A stretch of DNA of 64,000 bases from Ferdinandcohnia sp036965045 (GTDB lineage Bacteria > Bacillota > Bacilli > Bacillales > Bacillaceae_L), in NCBI RefSeq assembly GCF_036965045.1, contig NZ_JBALOV010000017.1, forward strand, positions 68,626 through 132,625, written 5' to 3'. Made by a program: the position numbers and the translations under genes. The notes beneath the pieces were generated by a model. It saw only the letters and a list, made by a program, of their open reading frames with translations. It did no database searches and was not told the DNA's origin. Below, piece by piece: positions 26,137 through 35,388 of the stretch (its first letter is position 1; every line of letters starts with the position of its first letter).

Positions 26137-26655
26137 TTGCAAAAAGAAAAAAACGTCATTTATCTTGTCTCTGGCCCAGTCGGGGTTGGAAAATCTACCA
26201 CATCCAAAAAACTTGCCCAGAGTGTTAAAAATTGTGTGCTTCTTGAAGGTGACTTTATTTTGAATATGTTTGATTATGGAGCAGAAGCATCCTGGGAGGA
26301 ACGCTTACGTCTATCGTGGGAATATATCCTTACTTTAACTAGAAGTTTGATTCAAAAAAAGTTTAATATCGTCATCGACTTTGTGGTAGAAGATGAGCTG
26401 GATTGGTTTTGTGAACAAATCTCTGATTTGCCGGTAACATTGAAATATATTGTATTGAGAGCTGACAAGGTAAAGCTAATCGAACGTATCAATAAGAGGG
26501 GAGATATTGAGTTAATAGACCGCTCGTTGTTTTTATTAAACAAATTAGAAACAACTCCCTCAAATCAGCCATTTTTGCTTGACACTACTTTGAAGAGTAC
26601 AGAAGAGATTGTTGATGTCATCATGAGTCATGACGAATTTACGATTACTATTTAA
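26137..26655 (+). CDS. P-loop kinase-like NTPase
   Basis: A 172-residue protein with a Walker A motif GPVGVGKST (13-21), like small-molecule or nucleotide kinases of the AAA_33/shikimate-kinase type. VLLEGDF near residue 33-39 would be the acceptor-side acidic strand. The start is TTG at 26137 with GGAAGG ten bases upstream; no in-frame ATG fits. It is an isolated gene between the 104-bp repeats and a terminator, facing the MFS gene. The substrate is unknown, and a role in the sugar loci is not shown. Confidence 0.72.
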   Translation: MQKEKNVIYLVSGPVGVGKSTTSKKLAQSVKNCVLLEGDFILNMFDYGAEASWEERLRLSWEYILTLTRSLIQKKFNIVIDFVVEDELDWFCEQISDLPVTLKYIVLRADKVKLIERINKRGDIELIDRSLFLLNKLETTPSNQPFLLDTTLKSTEEIVDVIMSHDEFTITI

Positions 26656-26671
26656 AAAGTGTTTACATTAT

Positions 26672-26712
26672 CAGTAATCGCCTCGCTTCCAAAGAAAGCG
26701 GGGCGATTACTG
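26672..26712. terminator. Terminator hairpin between converging genes
   Basis: CAGTAATCGCCTCGCTT pairs with AAAGCGGGGCGATTACTG with one wobble and a short loop. It lies between the P-loop gene (+) and the MFS gene (-). Confidence 0.78.
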
Positions 26713-26747
26713 CATTTGTTATGAAGTCAACCCGAGAGATTCTGCTT

Positions 26748-27998
26748 TTAGTTTTTTATCTTAACCGCTCCCACACTTTTACCGAAATACTTTCTCTTGT
26801 CGAATTGAAAGTAGATGATAAGGAAAGAGCATGCAGCAACGATTCTTAGAGTCGTTGCGGTAACCAATGTGGTTGTCATATTGTATTCTTCCAATATGTA
26901 AACTCCCAATTGGGGTGCAAAAAAACCAATCAATGATAACAGAATATTGTAAATGGCTATACTGCTGGTCCGTTGTTCAGTATTGGATACACTGAGCAGG
27001 TGGTTAAATAATAGGATGCTGAGCCCTGATAGTGATAATCCAGAAAGAAACTGAACAAAGGCCAGGTAATACAGGTTGGTCGAAAAGAGACTTAGGAGCG
27101 GGATCATCCCCATGCCGAGCCCCGCGAAAACAAGCATCAGGGGGTTGCCATATTTACTGCTCATTTTTCCCCACCAACCAAAACTGATAATCTGGCCAAT
27201 GGAATTGGCTACCGTAAACAAACTAAACCATAAAGCGGTCGCTTCTGCATATTTTATTTGATAAATGGTGAGTGTCGCCCACGCAATCTGCCAAGAAAAA
27301 TGATAGAAGAGTGCACACAATAGAAAAGCGAGATACGGTTTTTCTTTGATCACCTGTAAATTAATCGAGTGCTTTTTCTCGATTTTGTCCACTACTCTTT
27401 TTGGTTCTCTATGTTTACTTAAATAATAGACCTCGATCATGCCTATTAAAAAGGCAAGCAGGAAAAGAAATTGGTAGGGCAGTGCCCATTCCTTGTTAAA
27501 CTGGACCATGACAATTCCCATAAGGAGAGTCACGATCATCGAAACAATGCTTAGAATTCTACCGCGTTTACTAAAAAAGATGGCTCTTCTGTTTTCCGGA
27601 AAAATATCCCCCATCATCGATTGCCAGCTAAGGTTTCCCATTGAGCCGGGTAAATTCATCAATGCGATCACTGCGATAAACCAAATGGCTAGATCTGCAT
27701 TGGGAAGAAAAGGGATGAATGCTACCAGCAAGAGAAAAGACCGGGCTATAAGAGTGGAAGTGGTTGTGAATTTTTTCTTTTCTTCCAGCCGATTCACCCA
27801 GATAGCCCCTGGTATCATTGCGATCATACTGACTAATGGCGGCAGCGAGCTTAGCAACCCAATTTGGTAATTCGTCGCTCCCAATACATTGATTGCAAAA
27901 AATGAAGCATAGTTATTTGTTAGATTCAACGACATAATATTAAAGATGCCGTGCCTTATGCTCCATTTTTCATTTGCTGCTTCATTCAAAGGAATCAC
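26748..27998 (-). CDS. MFS transporter
   Basis: A 416-residue membrane protein of the major facilitator superfamily, with about twelve hydrophobic segments and a charged central loop around residue 200 (KHREPKRVVDKIEKK). The start is GTG at 27998 with AAAGGAG upstream. It follows the sucrose-phosphorylase gene by 18 bases and must be co-transcribed with it, so it probably imports the disaccharide or exports a product. Its relatives include poorly characterised sugar/proton symporters; the substrate is inferred from context. Confidence 0.85.
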   Translation of the reverse strand: MIPLNEAANEKWSIRHGIFNIMSLNLTNNYASFFAINVLGATNYQIGLLSSLPPLVSMIAMIPGAIWVNRLEEKKKFTTTSTLIARSFLLLVAFIPFLPNADLAIWFIAVIALMNLPGSMGNLSWQSMMGDIFPENRRAIFFSKRGRILSIVSMIVTLLMGIVMVQFNKEWALPYQFLFLLAFLIGMIEVYYLSKHREPKRVVDKIEKKHSINLQVIKEKPYLAFLLCALFYHFSWQIAWATLTIYQIKYAEATALWFSLFTVANSIGQIISFGWWGKMSSKYGNPLMLVFAGLGMGMIPLLSLFSTNLYYLAFVQFLSGLSLSGLSILLFNHLLSVSNTEQRTSSIAIYNILLSLIGFFAPQLGVYILEEYNMTTTLVTATTLRIVAACSFLIIYFQFDKRKYFGKSVGAVKIKN

Positions 27999-28016
27999 AC
28001 CTTCTCCTTTACCCGT

Positions 28017-29486
28017 TTAGATGAAATATTGAACTGGTTTTCCTTGTTCATCGGTATAGTCAATTATCGACTTGTACGTTTTCAGATCGATTGATAGCGT
28101 ACAACGATGGTCCTCTTTGTTCCAAGATAGTCGAACCTCATCCTTTGCAGAATCCAACACTTTAAAGTCTCCATTAAAAGCAGGATACTCATTTCTAAAT
28201 CGAATGAGCTTTAACAGCCTTTGAACGACTTCTTTTTGAACGGAGCCTTCGATTTCTTCCAGGGTGAAATTGTGGCGGTTCATTTCCCGTGTTTCGCCTG
28301 TTTTCTCCACTGCTTTATAATCATTTTCTCCGGCCAATAAACCAACATAATAGACCTGTGGAATACCCGGTGTAAAGAACTGAATGGCTCTCGCTGCTAA
28401 ATAAGCGTCGTCATTGCGATCCAGCACCGAATAATAAGTCCCCCCAATTTGATGAACATCAAATCCGTCTGGTCCTTTATGTTCATCAGATACGATGAGA
28501 CTGAGGTTTGAGCCCCTCTTCAGGCAGATATCCACTACGTTTCGGGCATCCTTTATATCTATTAAATCCTGAAGGTCAGGCAATACAGGAACACCATCAT
28601 GACAGTCCAGCATCGTAAATTGATTCTGTGGGCGAACCTTTAAATAGGCGGTCAGCTTCTCACTCGTTTTGTTCAAGATGGTATCAAGAACGGTATACGG
28701 TAAAATAAAGTCGTAAATCCAAAAGCCTCGTTCCGCCAGTTTGTTTTGAATGGAATAATGAGCATGCACTTCTGGAAGCAATTCAATCCCCTCTGAGTCT
28801 GCCATCTCCTTCATCCAATCAAGGAAATCATAGATTTCCGGTTCAACAAAGAAGCAGCTAGTCCCAAGCTTTTTATTAACAAATCCAACGGCATCTAATC
28901 GAACGGTTTTGATCTGGTTTTCACTGAAATTCCTAAAGAAATCACTCAAGAGCTGTCTTACCTTCTCGGAGGTGACATCTAAGTCAATCTGTTCAGAAGG
29001 GTCTTGCCTCCCAAATGTTGTCCAAACCTTTTCTTCTTCTCCTGTTTCTTCCACGATAAAGGTAGAATAAGGTCTAGGTCTTCTTAGAAAAATTTTATCG
29101 ATATCTTCCTGCAACGGCTGGCCGTCTTTCCACAGTTTATCTAACGTAATAAACATATCCGCATATTCCGCTTTTCTTCCTTTTTTGATGAAATCCTGGA
29201 AGTACAGCGATTGTCTTGAAATATGGTTAACCATTAAATCCACTAATACATCGAAGTTTTCACCAATCTCTCTTATATCGTCCCAAGTTCCAAATTTCGG
29301 TTCGATTTCTAAATAAGTGAGTGGAGCAAAGCCTCTGTCCCCTGATGAAGGGAAAGGAGGAAGGATGTGAACCCCGCCTTTAAAAATATCTCGAAAATGG
29401 TTCAATAGCACCTGATTAAGCGTTTTTAAGTCTCCACCAAGAGAATCTGGATACGTAATGAGTTGTACTTGATTTTTTACTGGCAT
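28017..29486 (-). CDS. gtfA: Sucrose phosphorylase-like enzyme (GH13_18)
   Basis: A 489-residue enzyme of the GH13 subfamily 18, which cleaves sucrose or related alpha-glucosides with phosphate to give glucose-1-phosphate. From start to end it resembles the Streptococcus GtfA pattern (LITYPDSLG, FFPSTGDRGFAP-like block, NHISRQS). Catalytic residues are D198 in VRLDAVGF, E239 in LLPEVHAH and D297 in LDCHDG. It is cytoplasmic and transcribed with an MFS transporter, which fits free sugar import. Glucosylglycerol, glucosylglycerate or sucrose-6-phosphate phosphorylases are close relatives, so the acceptor is uncertain. A LacI-type operator lies just upstream. Confidence 0.87.
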   Translation of the reverse strand: MPVKNQVQLITYPDSLGGDLKTLNQVLLNHFRDIFKGGVHILPPFPSSGDRGFAPLTYLEIEPKFGTWDDIREIGENFDVLVDLMVNHISRQSLYFQDFIKKGRKAEYADMFITLDKLWKDGQPLQEDIDKIFLRRPRPYSTFIVEETGEEEKVWTTFGRQDPSEQIDLDVTSEKVRQLLSDFFRNFSENQIKTVRLDAVGFVNKKLGTSCFFVEPEIYDFLDWMKEMADSEGIELLPEVHAHYSIQNKLAERGFWIYDFILPYTVLDTILNKTSEKLTAYLKVRPQNQFTMLDCHDGVPVLPDLQDLIDIKDARNVVDICLKRGSNLSLIVSDEHKGPDGFDVHQIGGTYYSVLDRNDDAYLAARAIQFFTPGIPQVYYVGLLAGENDYKAVEKTGETREMNRHNFTLEEIEGSVQKEVVQRLLKLIRFRNEYPAFNGDFKVLDSAKDEVRLSWNKEDHRCTLSIDLKTYKSIIDYTDEQGKPVQYFI

Positions 29487-29521
29487 ATTCGTCGCTCCTT
29501 CTAAAAGGTTTTTTACAAAAA

Positions 29522-29535
29522 TGGGAACGTTCCCA
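29522..29535. promoter_or_regulatory. LacI-type operator TGGGAACGTTCCCA before phosphorylase operon
   Basis: A perfect 14-base palindrome 36 bases upstream of the phosphorylase start. It is identical to the core of the palindrome at 30844-30863 and sits downstream of a minus-strand TATAAT box (29556-29551), a repressing position. Confidence 0.8.
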
Positions 29536-29550
29536 AAAAGCTCTTTTTTT

Positions 29551-29556
29551 ATTATA
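29551..29556 (-). promoter_or_regulatory. Likely -10 box of sucrose-phosphorylase/MFS operon
   Basis: TATAAT on the minus strand in a very AT-rich region. No good -35 box at 16-18 bases was seen, so the promoter is only partly supported. Confidence 0.45.
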
Positions 29557-29616
29557 CTTTATTCTTTATAATGATACTAACAAAAAATAAAATTTTTAAG
29601 AAATTAGACAAATAGA

Positions 29617-29655
29617 TTTCTGGTTTGTGTCTTACTGGAAGACACAAACCAGAAA
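29617..29655. promoter_or_regulatory. Perfect 17-bp hairpin directly before GNAT ribosome-binding site
   Basis: Arms 29617-29633 and 29639-29655 pair perfectly around the loop ACTGG. The purine-rich ribosome-binding site begins within a few bases of the right arm, so the hairpin could affect translation, or could be a terminator-like barrier or remnant of a mobile repeat. Confidence 0.65.
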
Positions 29656-29673
29656 GAAGGGGGAGAAGAAATA

Positions 29674-30750
29674 ATGGAGTATCGATTATTGCAAGAAGAT
29701 GAATTTGGGCAGGCAATCGAATTGGCCGATGGAGTCTTTCGCGAAGAGGGCCATGTTTCCATGGGGGAGGCTTTCCCGCACGTATTTTCACCGGCTTTCA
29801 ACCAGTCCTATGGTGCCTTTGAAGACAAGACGCTTGTCGCTTTTATCGGTTTGGTGCCTTCTGTCATTTGTAGTGAAAACGCCGAGATTCAAGCTTATTC
29901 CATCGGTGCGGTCTGTACCCACCCTGATTACCGAAAAAGAGGAATAGGGACCCACCTTTTGAAGCAAGTTTTTGCCCACATTCAAAAGGCTGGGGCCTCC
30001 ATCTTGTTTGTTTCCGGTGATTTGCCCATTTATAAAAAGGCCGGCTGTACCTATTACGGTGAGGTCTATCGGTATGATCTACATCCCGGCAGCTTAGAGT
30101 CTAATCGGAAGTACACTGTCCGCGAGCTGCTGCCATATGACTGGTTTCACATCAGAAAGCTTAGCCATAATCGACCTGTGAGATATGAGCAAAGTCTGTT
30201 TGAATTGGCGCTCCTTCGCCAATCAGCTGGTTTTGCGAGCATTTTTAAAGCCAAGCAAAACGTCCTCGTAGCCGAAGAGGATGGAGTAGAAAAGGGCTTT
30301 TTGGTCATGACAACGCCAACCCAAGAGGAGAATCAAGCATTTTCCCGTGTCATCGAATGGGGAGGAGAACCTAAAGCCATCACGTCCCTTCTAGCAGAAT
30401 CATTTCGATTTGGTATGGATACTTTGAGAGTAAAAGTTCCATGGTTTGAAACGAAATTAATTGAAAGCCTTGATTCATTGAATAAAATAAAAACTGCCTA
30501 TCCAGGGACCATCAAAATCATGGATTTGGATATCTTGTTAGAGCAGCTGGCTCCTTACTTTGAGGGGAAAATAACCATTTCATCGACAGATGCCAATCAA
30601 AAACAACTTACCTGGAAACAACATTCCATTACGGTTGAAAATCAGATGCTAGAACAAATGATTCTGACGGGGGAACATGGTCTAGATTATGATTTTTCTG
30701 GTATTTTTCCCGTACCGTTACCATATCCTGAAGGGTTGAATTACGTTTAA
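29674..30750 (+). CDS. GNAT-family N-acetyltransferase, two-domain
   Basis: A 358-residue protein. The first roughly 150 residues form a GNAT domain with the acetyl-CoA loop RKRGIGTHLL (87-96) after AVCTHPDY. The remaining two hundred residues look like the C-terminal extension of longer, Eis-like GNAT proteins and carry no motif I recognise. GGGGGAG precedes the ATG. It lies between the phosphorylase operon and its LacI regulator, divergent from the former, and has a perfect hairpin over its leader. The acceptor substrate is unknown; sugar or small amine acetylation are both possible. Confidence 0.82.
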   Translation: MEYRLLQEDEFGQAIELADGVFREEGHVSMGEAFPHVFSPAFNQSYGAFEDKTLVAFIGLVPSVICSENAEIQAYSIGAVCTHPDYRKRGIGTHLLKQVFAHIQKAGASILFVSGDLPIYKKAGCTYYGEVYRYDLHPGSLESNRKYTVRELLPYDWFHIRKLSHNRPVRYEQSLFELALLRQSAGFASIFKAKQNVLVAEEDGVEKGFLVMTTPTQEENQAFSRVIEWGGEPKAITSLLAESFRFGMDTLRVKVPWFETKLIESLDSLNKIKTAYPGTIKIMDLDILLEQLAPYFEGKITISSTDANQKQLTWKQHSITVENQMLEQMILTGEHGLDYDFSGIFPVPLPYPEGLNYV

Positions 30751-30801
30751 TAAACCCGTCTTAAGGGCTTGAGATGTTGGATTTCCTTTTTCCCTTTTTG
30801 C

Positions 30802-30830
30802 TTGACATCAATGGAAAAGTGAAATAATCT
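30802..30830 (+). promoter_or_regulatory. Possible promoter before LacI gene
   Basis: TTGACA at 30802-30807 and a weak -10 (TAATCT, 30825-30830) with a 17-base spacer. The operator palindrome lies just downstream, as expected for autoregulation. Confidence 0.45.
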
Positions 30831-30843
30831 AACCTCATAAGGT

Positions 30844-30863
30844 TTTTGGGAACGTTCCCAAAA
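30844..30863. promoter_or_regulatory. 20-bp LacI-type operator palindrome
   Basis: TTTTGGGAACGTTCCCAAAA is a perfect palindrome with central CG, 33 bases before the LacI start. Its core repeats the operator at 29522-29535. Confidence 0.82.
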
Positions 30864-30896
30864 TTTAAGAATATCGACCATTGAGGGTGAATGTGA

Positions 30897-31889
30897 TTGA
30901 ATCCTACGATACATGATGTGGCCAAGCTAGCGAATACCTCCAAGAGTACGGTTTCAAGGTATTTAAATGGCCAAAAGGTAAAAAAAGAAACGGAAGAAGC
31001 CTTGAAAAAGGCGATTAAAGAATTGAATTATCACCGAAATGTGAACGCGAGACGATTGGTTATGAATAAAACACAGACCATCGGTATTGTAGTGGATGAT
31101 ATTTCGAACTTCTTCTATTCTCCGATCTTTAAGGGAATCGAAATGATAGCAAGGGAAGAAGGGTTTCATTGTATTTTTTATAGTTCGATTTCTCATTACG
31201 ACCAAGAGGTCTCGGCCTTGCCGCTTTTATATGAAGGCCAGGTAGATGGCCTGATCCTAGTAAGTTTTTCGAATCGTTCAGAGAAGAGCTTGAAGGAAAT
31301 CGCAGAGTCCCGTTTTCCAATTGTGCTGGTGGGGACAGCGGGAAATCAGCCGGATATTGATTCCGTGGATATTGATAATTACTCAGGGATATCGGATATT
31401 GTTTCCTACCTATACAGGCTTGGGCACAGGAAGATTGCCTTCATTTCTGGCCCTGAGGAACTCGCTCCAAACAGAGACCGCTTAGCGGGATACGAGGATA
31501 CCATGAATCAACTCGGGTTGGAAACCCTTGTTACAGCATCCGATTGGACGAGCCAGGGTGGGTATCAGGCGATGTATCGGCTGCTAGAAAATAAAGAGGC
31601 ATTTACGGCTGTAATTGCCTCGAATGATGAAAGTGCGGTAGGGGCATTGAAGGCCGGTCAGGAACTTGGATATCAGGTACCTGTTGATTTTTCCATTACC
31701 GGCTTTGACGATATCGCCATCGCCAGCTGGATGTACCCGTCCCTCACCACTATGAAACAACCATTTGTCGAAATGGGGGAAGAGGCAGCCCAGTTATTAA
31801 TCTCTAAAATCCATGAAGAGCAACATTCGTTTAACAGAATCTTACTTAAACCGGAACTCGTTATTCGAGACTCCTGTCGAAAAATATGA
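30897..31889 (+). CDS. LacI-family transcriptional regulator
   Basis: A 330-residue repressor with a LacI helix-turn-helix at its N-terminus (TIHDVAKLANTSKSTVSRY, residues 3-21) and a ligand-binding domain with SNDESAVGAL and GFDDIAIAS blocks. The start is TTG at 30897, set by an AGGGTG site and the family N-terminus. The same palindrome precedes this gene and the sucrose-phosphorylase operon, so it very probably controls both and itself. It also reads into the glycoside hydrolase genes that follow after 66 bases with no visible terminator, so those may be under its promoter as well. Confidence 0.92.
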   Translation: MNPTIHDVAKLANTSKSTVSRYLNGQKVKKETEEALKKAIKELNYHRNVNARRLVMNKTQTIGIVVDDISNFFYSPIFKGIEMIAREEGFHCIFYSSISHYDQEVSALPLLYEGQVDGLILVSFSNRSEKSLKEIAESRFPIVLVGTAGNQPDIDSVDIDNYSGISDIVSYLYRLGHRKIAFISGPEELAPNRDRLAGYEDTMNQLGLETLVTASDWTSQGGYQAMYRLLENKEAFTAVIASNDESAVGALKAGQELGYQVPVDFSITGFDDIAIASWMYPSLTTMKQPFVEMGEEAAQLLISKIHEEQHSFNRILLKPELVIRDSCRKI

Positions 31890-31955
31890 AAACCGCGGTT
31901 AGGGTTCTCGCGATTCAATTACTTAATCTTTGTAAATCAAAAAGGAGGGGTTGGA

Positions 31956-34010
31956 TTGGCTGATTTTATCAACAATATGTCAATTAATGGGGAAACAATT
32001 GATCTTCACCCGGCAAACGGGCATACAAAAAGTGAAAAGACCTTTTTACGATTCTCGTCGCTGATGCAAGTGCTGAATGAGGAGGGAATCGTCGAAACGA
32101 TACCAGTCGAGCAGCAAAAAACAGAAGGGGATCTGGTTCATATTTCCGGGAGCGGCCGTTTATTTACGGTTCATTCCATTTGGAAAGCAAAACAGGATCA
32201 TTGTAACTACTGGGAAGTGGAGTTCGAGGTAACTTATCATTCGAATCAATCCGGACGGTATAGTCTTCGTCTTAATAGCGAGCTGATTGGAGAGGGAAAA
32301 CCGACATGGATGATACCTGGTGCTTTTTATAAAGAGAACCGCTTTAAACATAATCTCCGTCCGTATCCGCGCTATGACTATGAGGGGGGCGACCCGGATG
32401 AAATGATTTCTGATTACTGGTCCTTCCGATCGGACCGGGCGGCACTTCCGGCGGTTTTTTCTTGGAATGATGAGATGTCTGCTGCGCTTTGTGTGGATGA
32501 AATGTGCCAGCTTGGACTAACTGGCGTGGGCTTTAAAGGCAGCCAATCCGGGACAAACATTTGGGTTGATTTTCCCTATCGGGAGGAGCCTGTTACCTTT
32601 ATTGGCCAAGCCAAACCGGCGCCAAAGGATATTCAGCTCCATCGTTTTGAGCCAGAGGAAACGGTTCAATTAAAGGTGCGAATTTACACGGCAGGCCCGG
32701 AATTGCATTCCTATGATGCTTTTGTCCGGCAAATGTATTTGCTCCATAAGGATGAGCACGATCTTAATCCGTGGATGGGACTGGAGCAGGCAGCAGAGTT
32801 GACCGCTCATGGTCTCTATACATGGCATTATAACGAGGAGAATCAAGCTTTATATGAAACGGCTGCTTTTGACCGCGAACTGAATAATAATGTCAAGGGG
32901 CTGGGGGATCGGCCAAATATGCATGCAGGCTGGGTAAGCGGCATCCCTTATGCCTATGCGCTGCTTCGGTATGGCAGGGAACATAACATCCAGACATATA
33001 TTGATGCGGGTATCGGGGTATTAGACCATATCGCCTCGGCGATTGCTCCATGCGGAACGTTCTGGGCCTCGTGGCAGCTTGGGAAAGGCTGGGGAACCGG
33101 CTGGAATCCAAAAAGGACATGGCTTCAGGCAAGAACGATTTCGGAAGCAACACTATTCTTAGTCCGTGCCCTCAAATTTGAGAAAAAGCACGGCATTACC
33201 CATAAAAATTGGGAAACAGCTGCCCTTTCTAATTTAGAGTTTGCTGTAACAAGTCAGCGTGAAGACGGTAACTTTGGTTCTTATTACCACTGTGAAACCG
33301 GTGATGTGGAAGAATGGGATGGAGCAGGCGGGATCTTATGGATTGCAGCACTGCTGGAAGGAAAACGTTATTTTGAAAATGAGGCGTACGGTATTACTGC
33401 AGCTAGGGCTGGAGAGTATTACCAAACCTTTGTCCGTGACGAATTCATTTATGGCGCCCCTGAGGATGTTCATTTAACTCCAACATCGGAGGATGCTTAC
33501 AATGCGGTTGTTGCGTATGTCCTGCTCTATGAATATGACAAGCAGCATGTGTGGTTAGAATTGGCCAAGCTGGCTGCCGATTGGCAAATGACCTTCCGCT
33601 GGACCTATAATCTTGATTTTCCTGAACACACCTTTTTAAGCCAATACGATTTCAGGTCTCGGGGAGCGGATCAGGCTTCTCCTTCTAATCAGCATTTACA
33701 TAATTATGGGCTTTTCAGTGTACCGGAGATGCTTCGTTTGTGGAAATATACGAATGATTCCTATTATCTGGATCGGACTCGTGATCATGTAGCTTGTTTT
33801 TTACAGTTTATTGCCCGGTATGACGGTGATTTTAATGCTTATAAGGGAATGGTCACCGAACGATTTTACAATACCAATTGCTTTCAGCCAAAAGGCATGA
33901 TGCTTACTTTATCGCATTCTTGGTGTATAGGTCTTATTCTATATGCTGCGCAGGAAGCGCTTCCTTATCAGGATGTTTTAGATTTACCAGACCAACTAAT
34001 AAAAAAATAG
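31956..34010 (+). CDS. Unrecognised 684-aa protein, probable alpha/alpha-barrel glycan enzyme
   Basis: I do not recognise a named family. The first 260 or so residues are rich in beta strands, like the N-terminal sandwich of many glycosidases. From about residue 270 the sequence has repeated aromatic- and helix-rich blocks (GWVSGIPYAYALLRYGR, GWGTGWNPKRTWLQAR, SQREDGNFGSYYHCETG), like six-hairpin (alpha/alpha)6 glycosidases or lyases. Acidic residues in EEWDGAGG and TPTSEDAYNAV are catalytic candidates. No signal peptide is seen. The start is TTG at 31956 with a strong GGAGGGG site. It opens the hydrolase block before GH1 and GH20, which supports a glycan-cleaving role. Confidence 0.7.
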   Translation: MADFINNMSINGETIDLHPANGHTKSEKTFLRFSSLMQVLNEEGIVETIPVEQQKTEGDLVHISGSGRLFTVHSIWKAKQDHCNYWEVEFEVTYHSNQSGRYSLRLNSELIGEGKPTWMIPGAFYKENRFKHNLRPYPRYDYEGGDPDEMISDYWSFRSDRAALPAVFSWNDEMSAALCVDEMCQLGLTGVGFKGSQSGTNIWVDFPYREEPVTFIGQAKPAPKDIQLHRFEPEETVQLKVRIYTAGPELHSYDAFVRQMYLLHKDEHDLNPWMGLEQAAELTAHGLYTWHYNEENQALYETAAFDRELNNNVKGLGDRPNMHAGWVSGIPYAYALLRYGREHNIQTYIDAGIGVLDHIASAIAPCGTFWASWQLGKGWGTGWNPKRTWLQARTISEATLFLVRALKFEKKHGITHKNWETAALSNLEFAVTSQREDGNFGSYYHCETGDVEEWDGAGGILWIAALLEGKRYFENEAYGITAARAGEYYQTFVRDEFIYGAPEDVHLTPTSEDAYNAVVAYVLLYEYDKQHVWLELAKLAADWQMTFRWTYNLDFPEHTFLSQYDFRSRGADQASPSNQHLHNYGLFSVPEMLRLWKYTNDSYYLDRTRDHVACFLQFIARYDGDFNAYKGMVTERFYNTNCFQPKGMMLTLSHSWCIGLILYAAQEALPYQDVLDLPDQLIKK

Positions 34011-34033
34011 ATGACTAGAAAAGGAGAGTTACC

Positions 34034-35377
34034 ATGGCTGTTATAACATTTCCACAGGATTTTCGCTTTGGCGTTTCGACTGCTGCCTACCAAATTGAAG
34101 GGGCTTACAATGAGGATGGACGCGGTTTGTCCATCTGGGATACTTTCAGTCGTATTCCAGGAAAGGTGTTGAACGGAGACACCGGTGATATTGCGGTTGA
34201 TAGCTATCACAGAGTCGATGAAGATATCGCACTTTTAAAGGACCTAGGGGTCAATGTCTATCGATTTTCAATTGCTTGGCCACGCATCTTCCCTAATGGA
34301 AGAGGGGAAGTAAACAAGAAGGGGCTGGAGCATTATCATCGCTTCGTTGACAAGCTATTGGAAAATGGGATTGAACCGATGTGTACGCTTTACCACTGGG
34401 ATTTGCCGCAGGCACTCCAGGACGAAGGCGGCTGGAAAAATAGAGAGACCATTGCTGCATTTACTGACTATGCAGAATTCATGTTTCGCGAGTTCAACGG
34501 AAAAATCAAGCTGTGGCTGACCATAAATGAGCCGTGGTGTGTTTCGTTTCTCGGACATTTTTCCGGAGAACAAGCACCGGGTGAACGAAACCTGCAATCA
34601 GCCGTTGATGTAGCCCACCATCTTTTACTTGCACATGGTCAAGCGGTCAAGCGTTTTAAAGAGTTAGAGATTCCTGGTGAAATTGGGTTTGCACCGAATT
34701 TAGTATGGTACGAGCCATTCAGTGATAGACAAGAGGACATCGATGCGTGCCAGCGTTCATCAGCTTGGTTTATGGAATGGTTTCTTGACCCTGTATTTAA
34801 AGGAAGTTACCCGGACATTTTAATCGATTGGTTTGAAAAGAAGGGGGCTAAAGTGAATATCCAGGAAGGTGATATGGAGATTATATCCCAGCCAATGGAT
34901 ATTCTTGGAATCAATTATTATACAGGAACTATGGCGAGATATAAGGAAAATCACGGGAACTTTGATTGTGAACATCTTGATATGAGTTACGAAAAAACCG
35001 ACCTTGGGTTCAAAATATTCCCTGAAGGCTTTTATAACATTTTAATGGACGTCAAGAAAAAATATGGGGATATTCCGATTTATATTACAGAAAACGGGGC
35101 TACTTATAATGATGAGCCTGTGGATGGACGTATAAGGGATGTAAAAAAGATCGATTACTTAAAGCTGCATTTAACAGAAATTAGCCGAGCCCTCGCTTCT
35201 GGTGTGAACTTAAAAGGCTACTGCCAATGGTCCTTAATCGATAACTATGAATGGGCCTATGGGTACAGTATGCGTTTCGGCCTTGTTCATGTTGATTACC
35301 GGACATTGGAGCGCACGAAAAAAGATAGTTTTTATTGGTATAAGAATGTGGTTAAAAATAGATGGTTTGAACTATAG
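34034..35377 (+). CDS. GH1 beta-glucosidase/beta-glycosidase
   Basis: A 447-residue cytoplasmic enzyme of family GH1. The acid/base glutamate is E166 in INEPW and the nucleophile lies in YITENGA near residue 350. The N-terminal FRFGVSTAAYQIEGA block is diagnostic. It cleaves terminal beta-glucose, beta-galactose or related sugars from non-phosphorylated substrates, judged by the NYYTGTMARY region and the absence of a PTS gene nearby. AAGGAG precedes the ATG. It follows the 684-aa protein by about 20 bases and precedes GH20 by 11 bases, so they form one operon. Confidence 0.93.
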   Translation: MAVITFPQDFRFGVSTAAYQIEGAYNEDGRGLSIWDTFSRIPGKVLNGDTGDIAVDSYHRVDEDIALLKDLGVNVYRFSIAWPRIFPNGRGEVNKKGLEHYHRFVDKLLENGIEPMCTLYHWDLPQALQDEGGWKNRETIAAFTDYAEFMFREFNGKIKLWLTINEPWCVSFLGHFSGEQAPGERNLQSAVDVAHHLLLAHGQAVKRFKELEIPGEIGFAPNLVWYEPFSDRQEDIDACQRSSAWFMEWFLDPVFKGSYPDILIDWFEKKGAKVNIQEGDMEIISQPMDILGINYYTGTMARYKENHGNFDCEHLDMSYEKTDLGFKIFPEGFYNILMDVKKKYGDIPIYITENGATYNDEPVDGRIRDVKKIDYLKLHLTEISRALASGVNLKGYCQWSLIDNYEWAYGYSMRFGLVHVDYRTLERTKKDSFYWYKNVVKNRWFEL

Positions 35378-35388
35378 GAGATGGTCGA

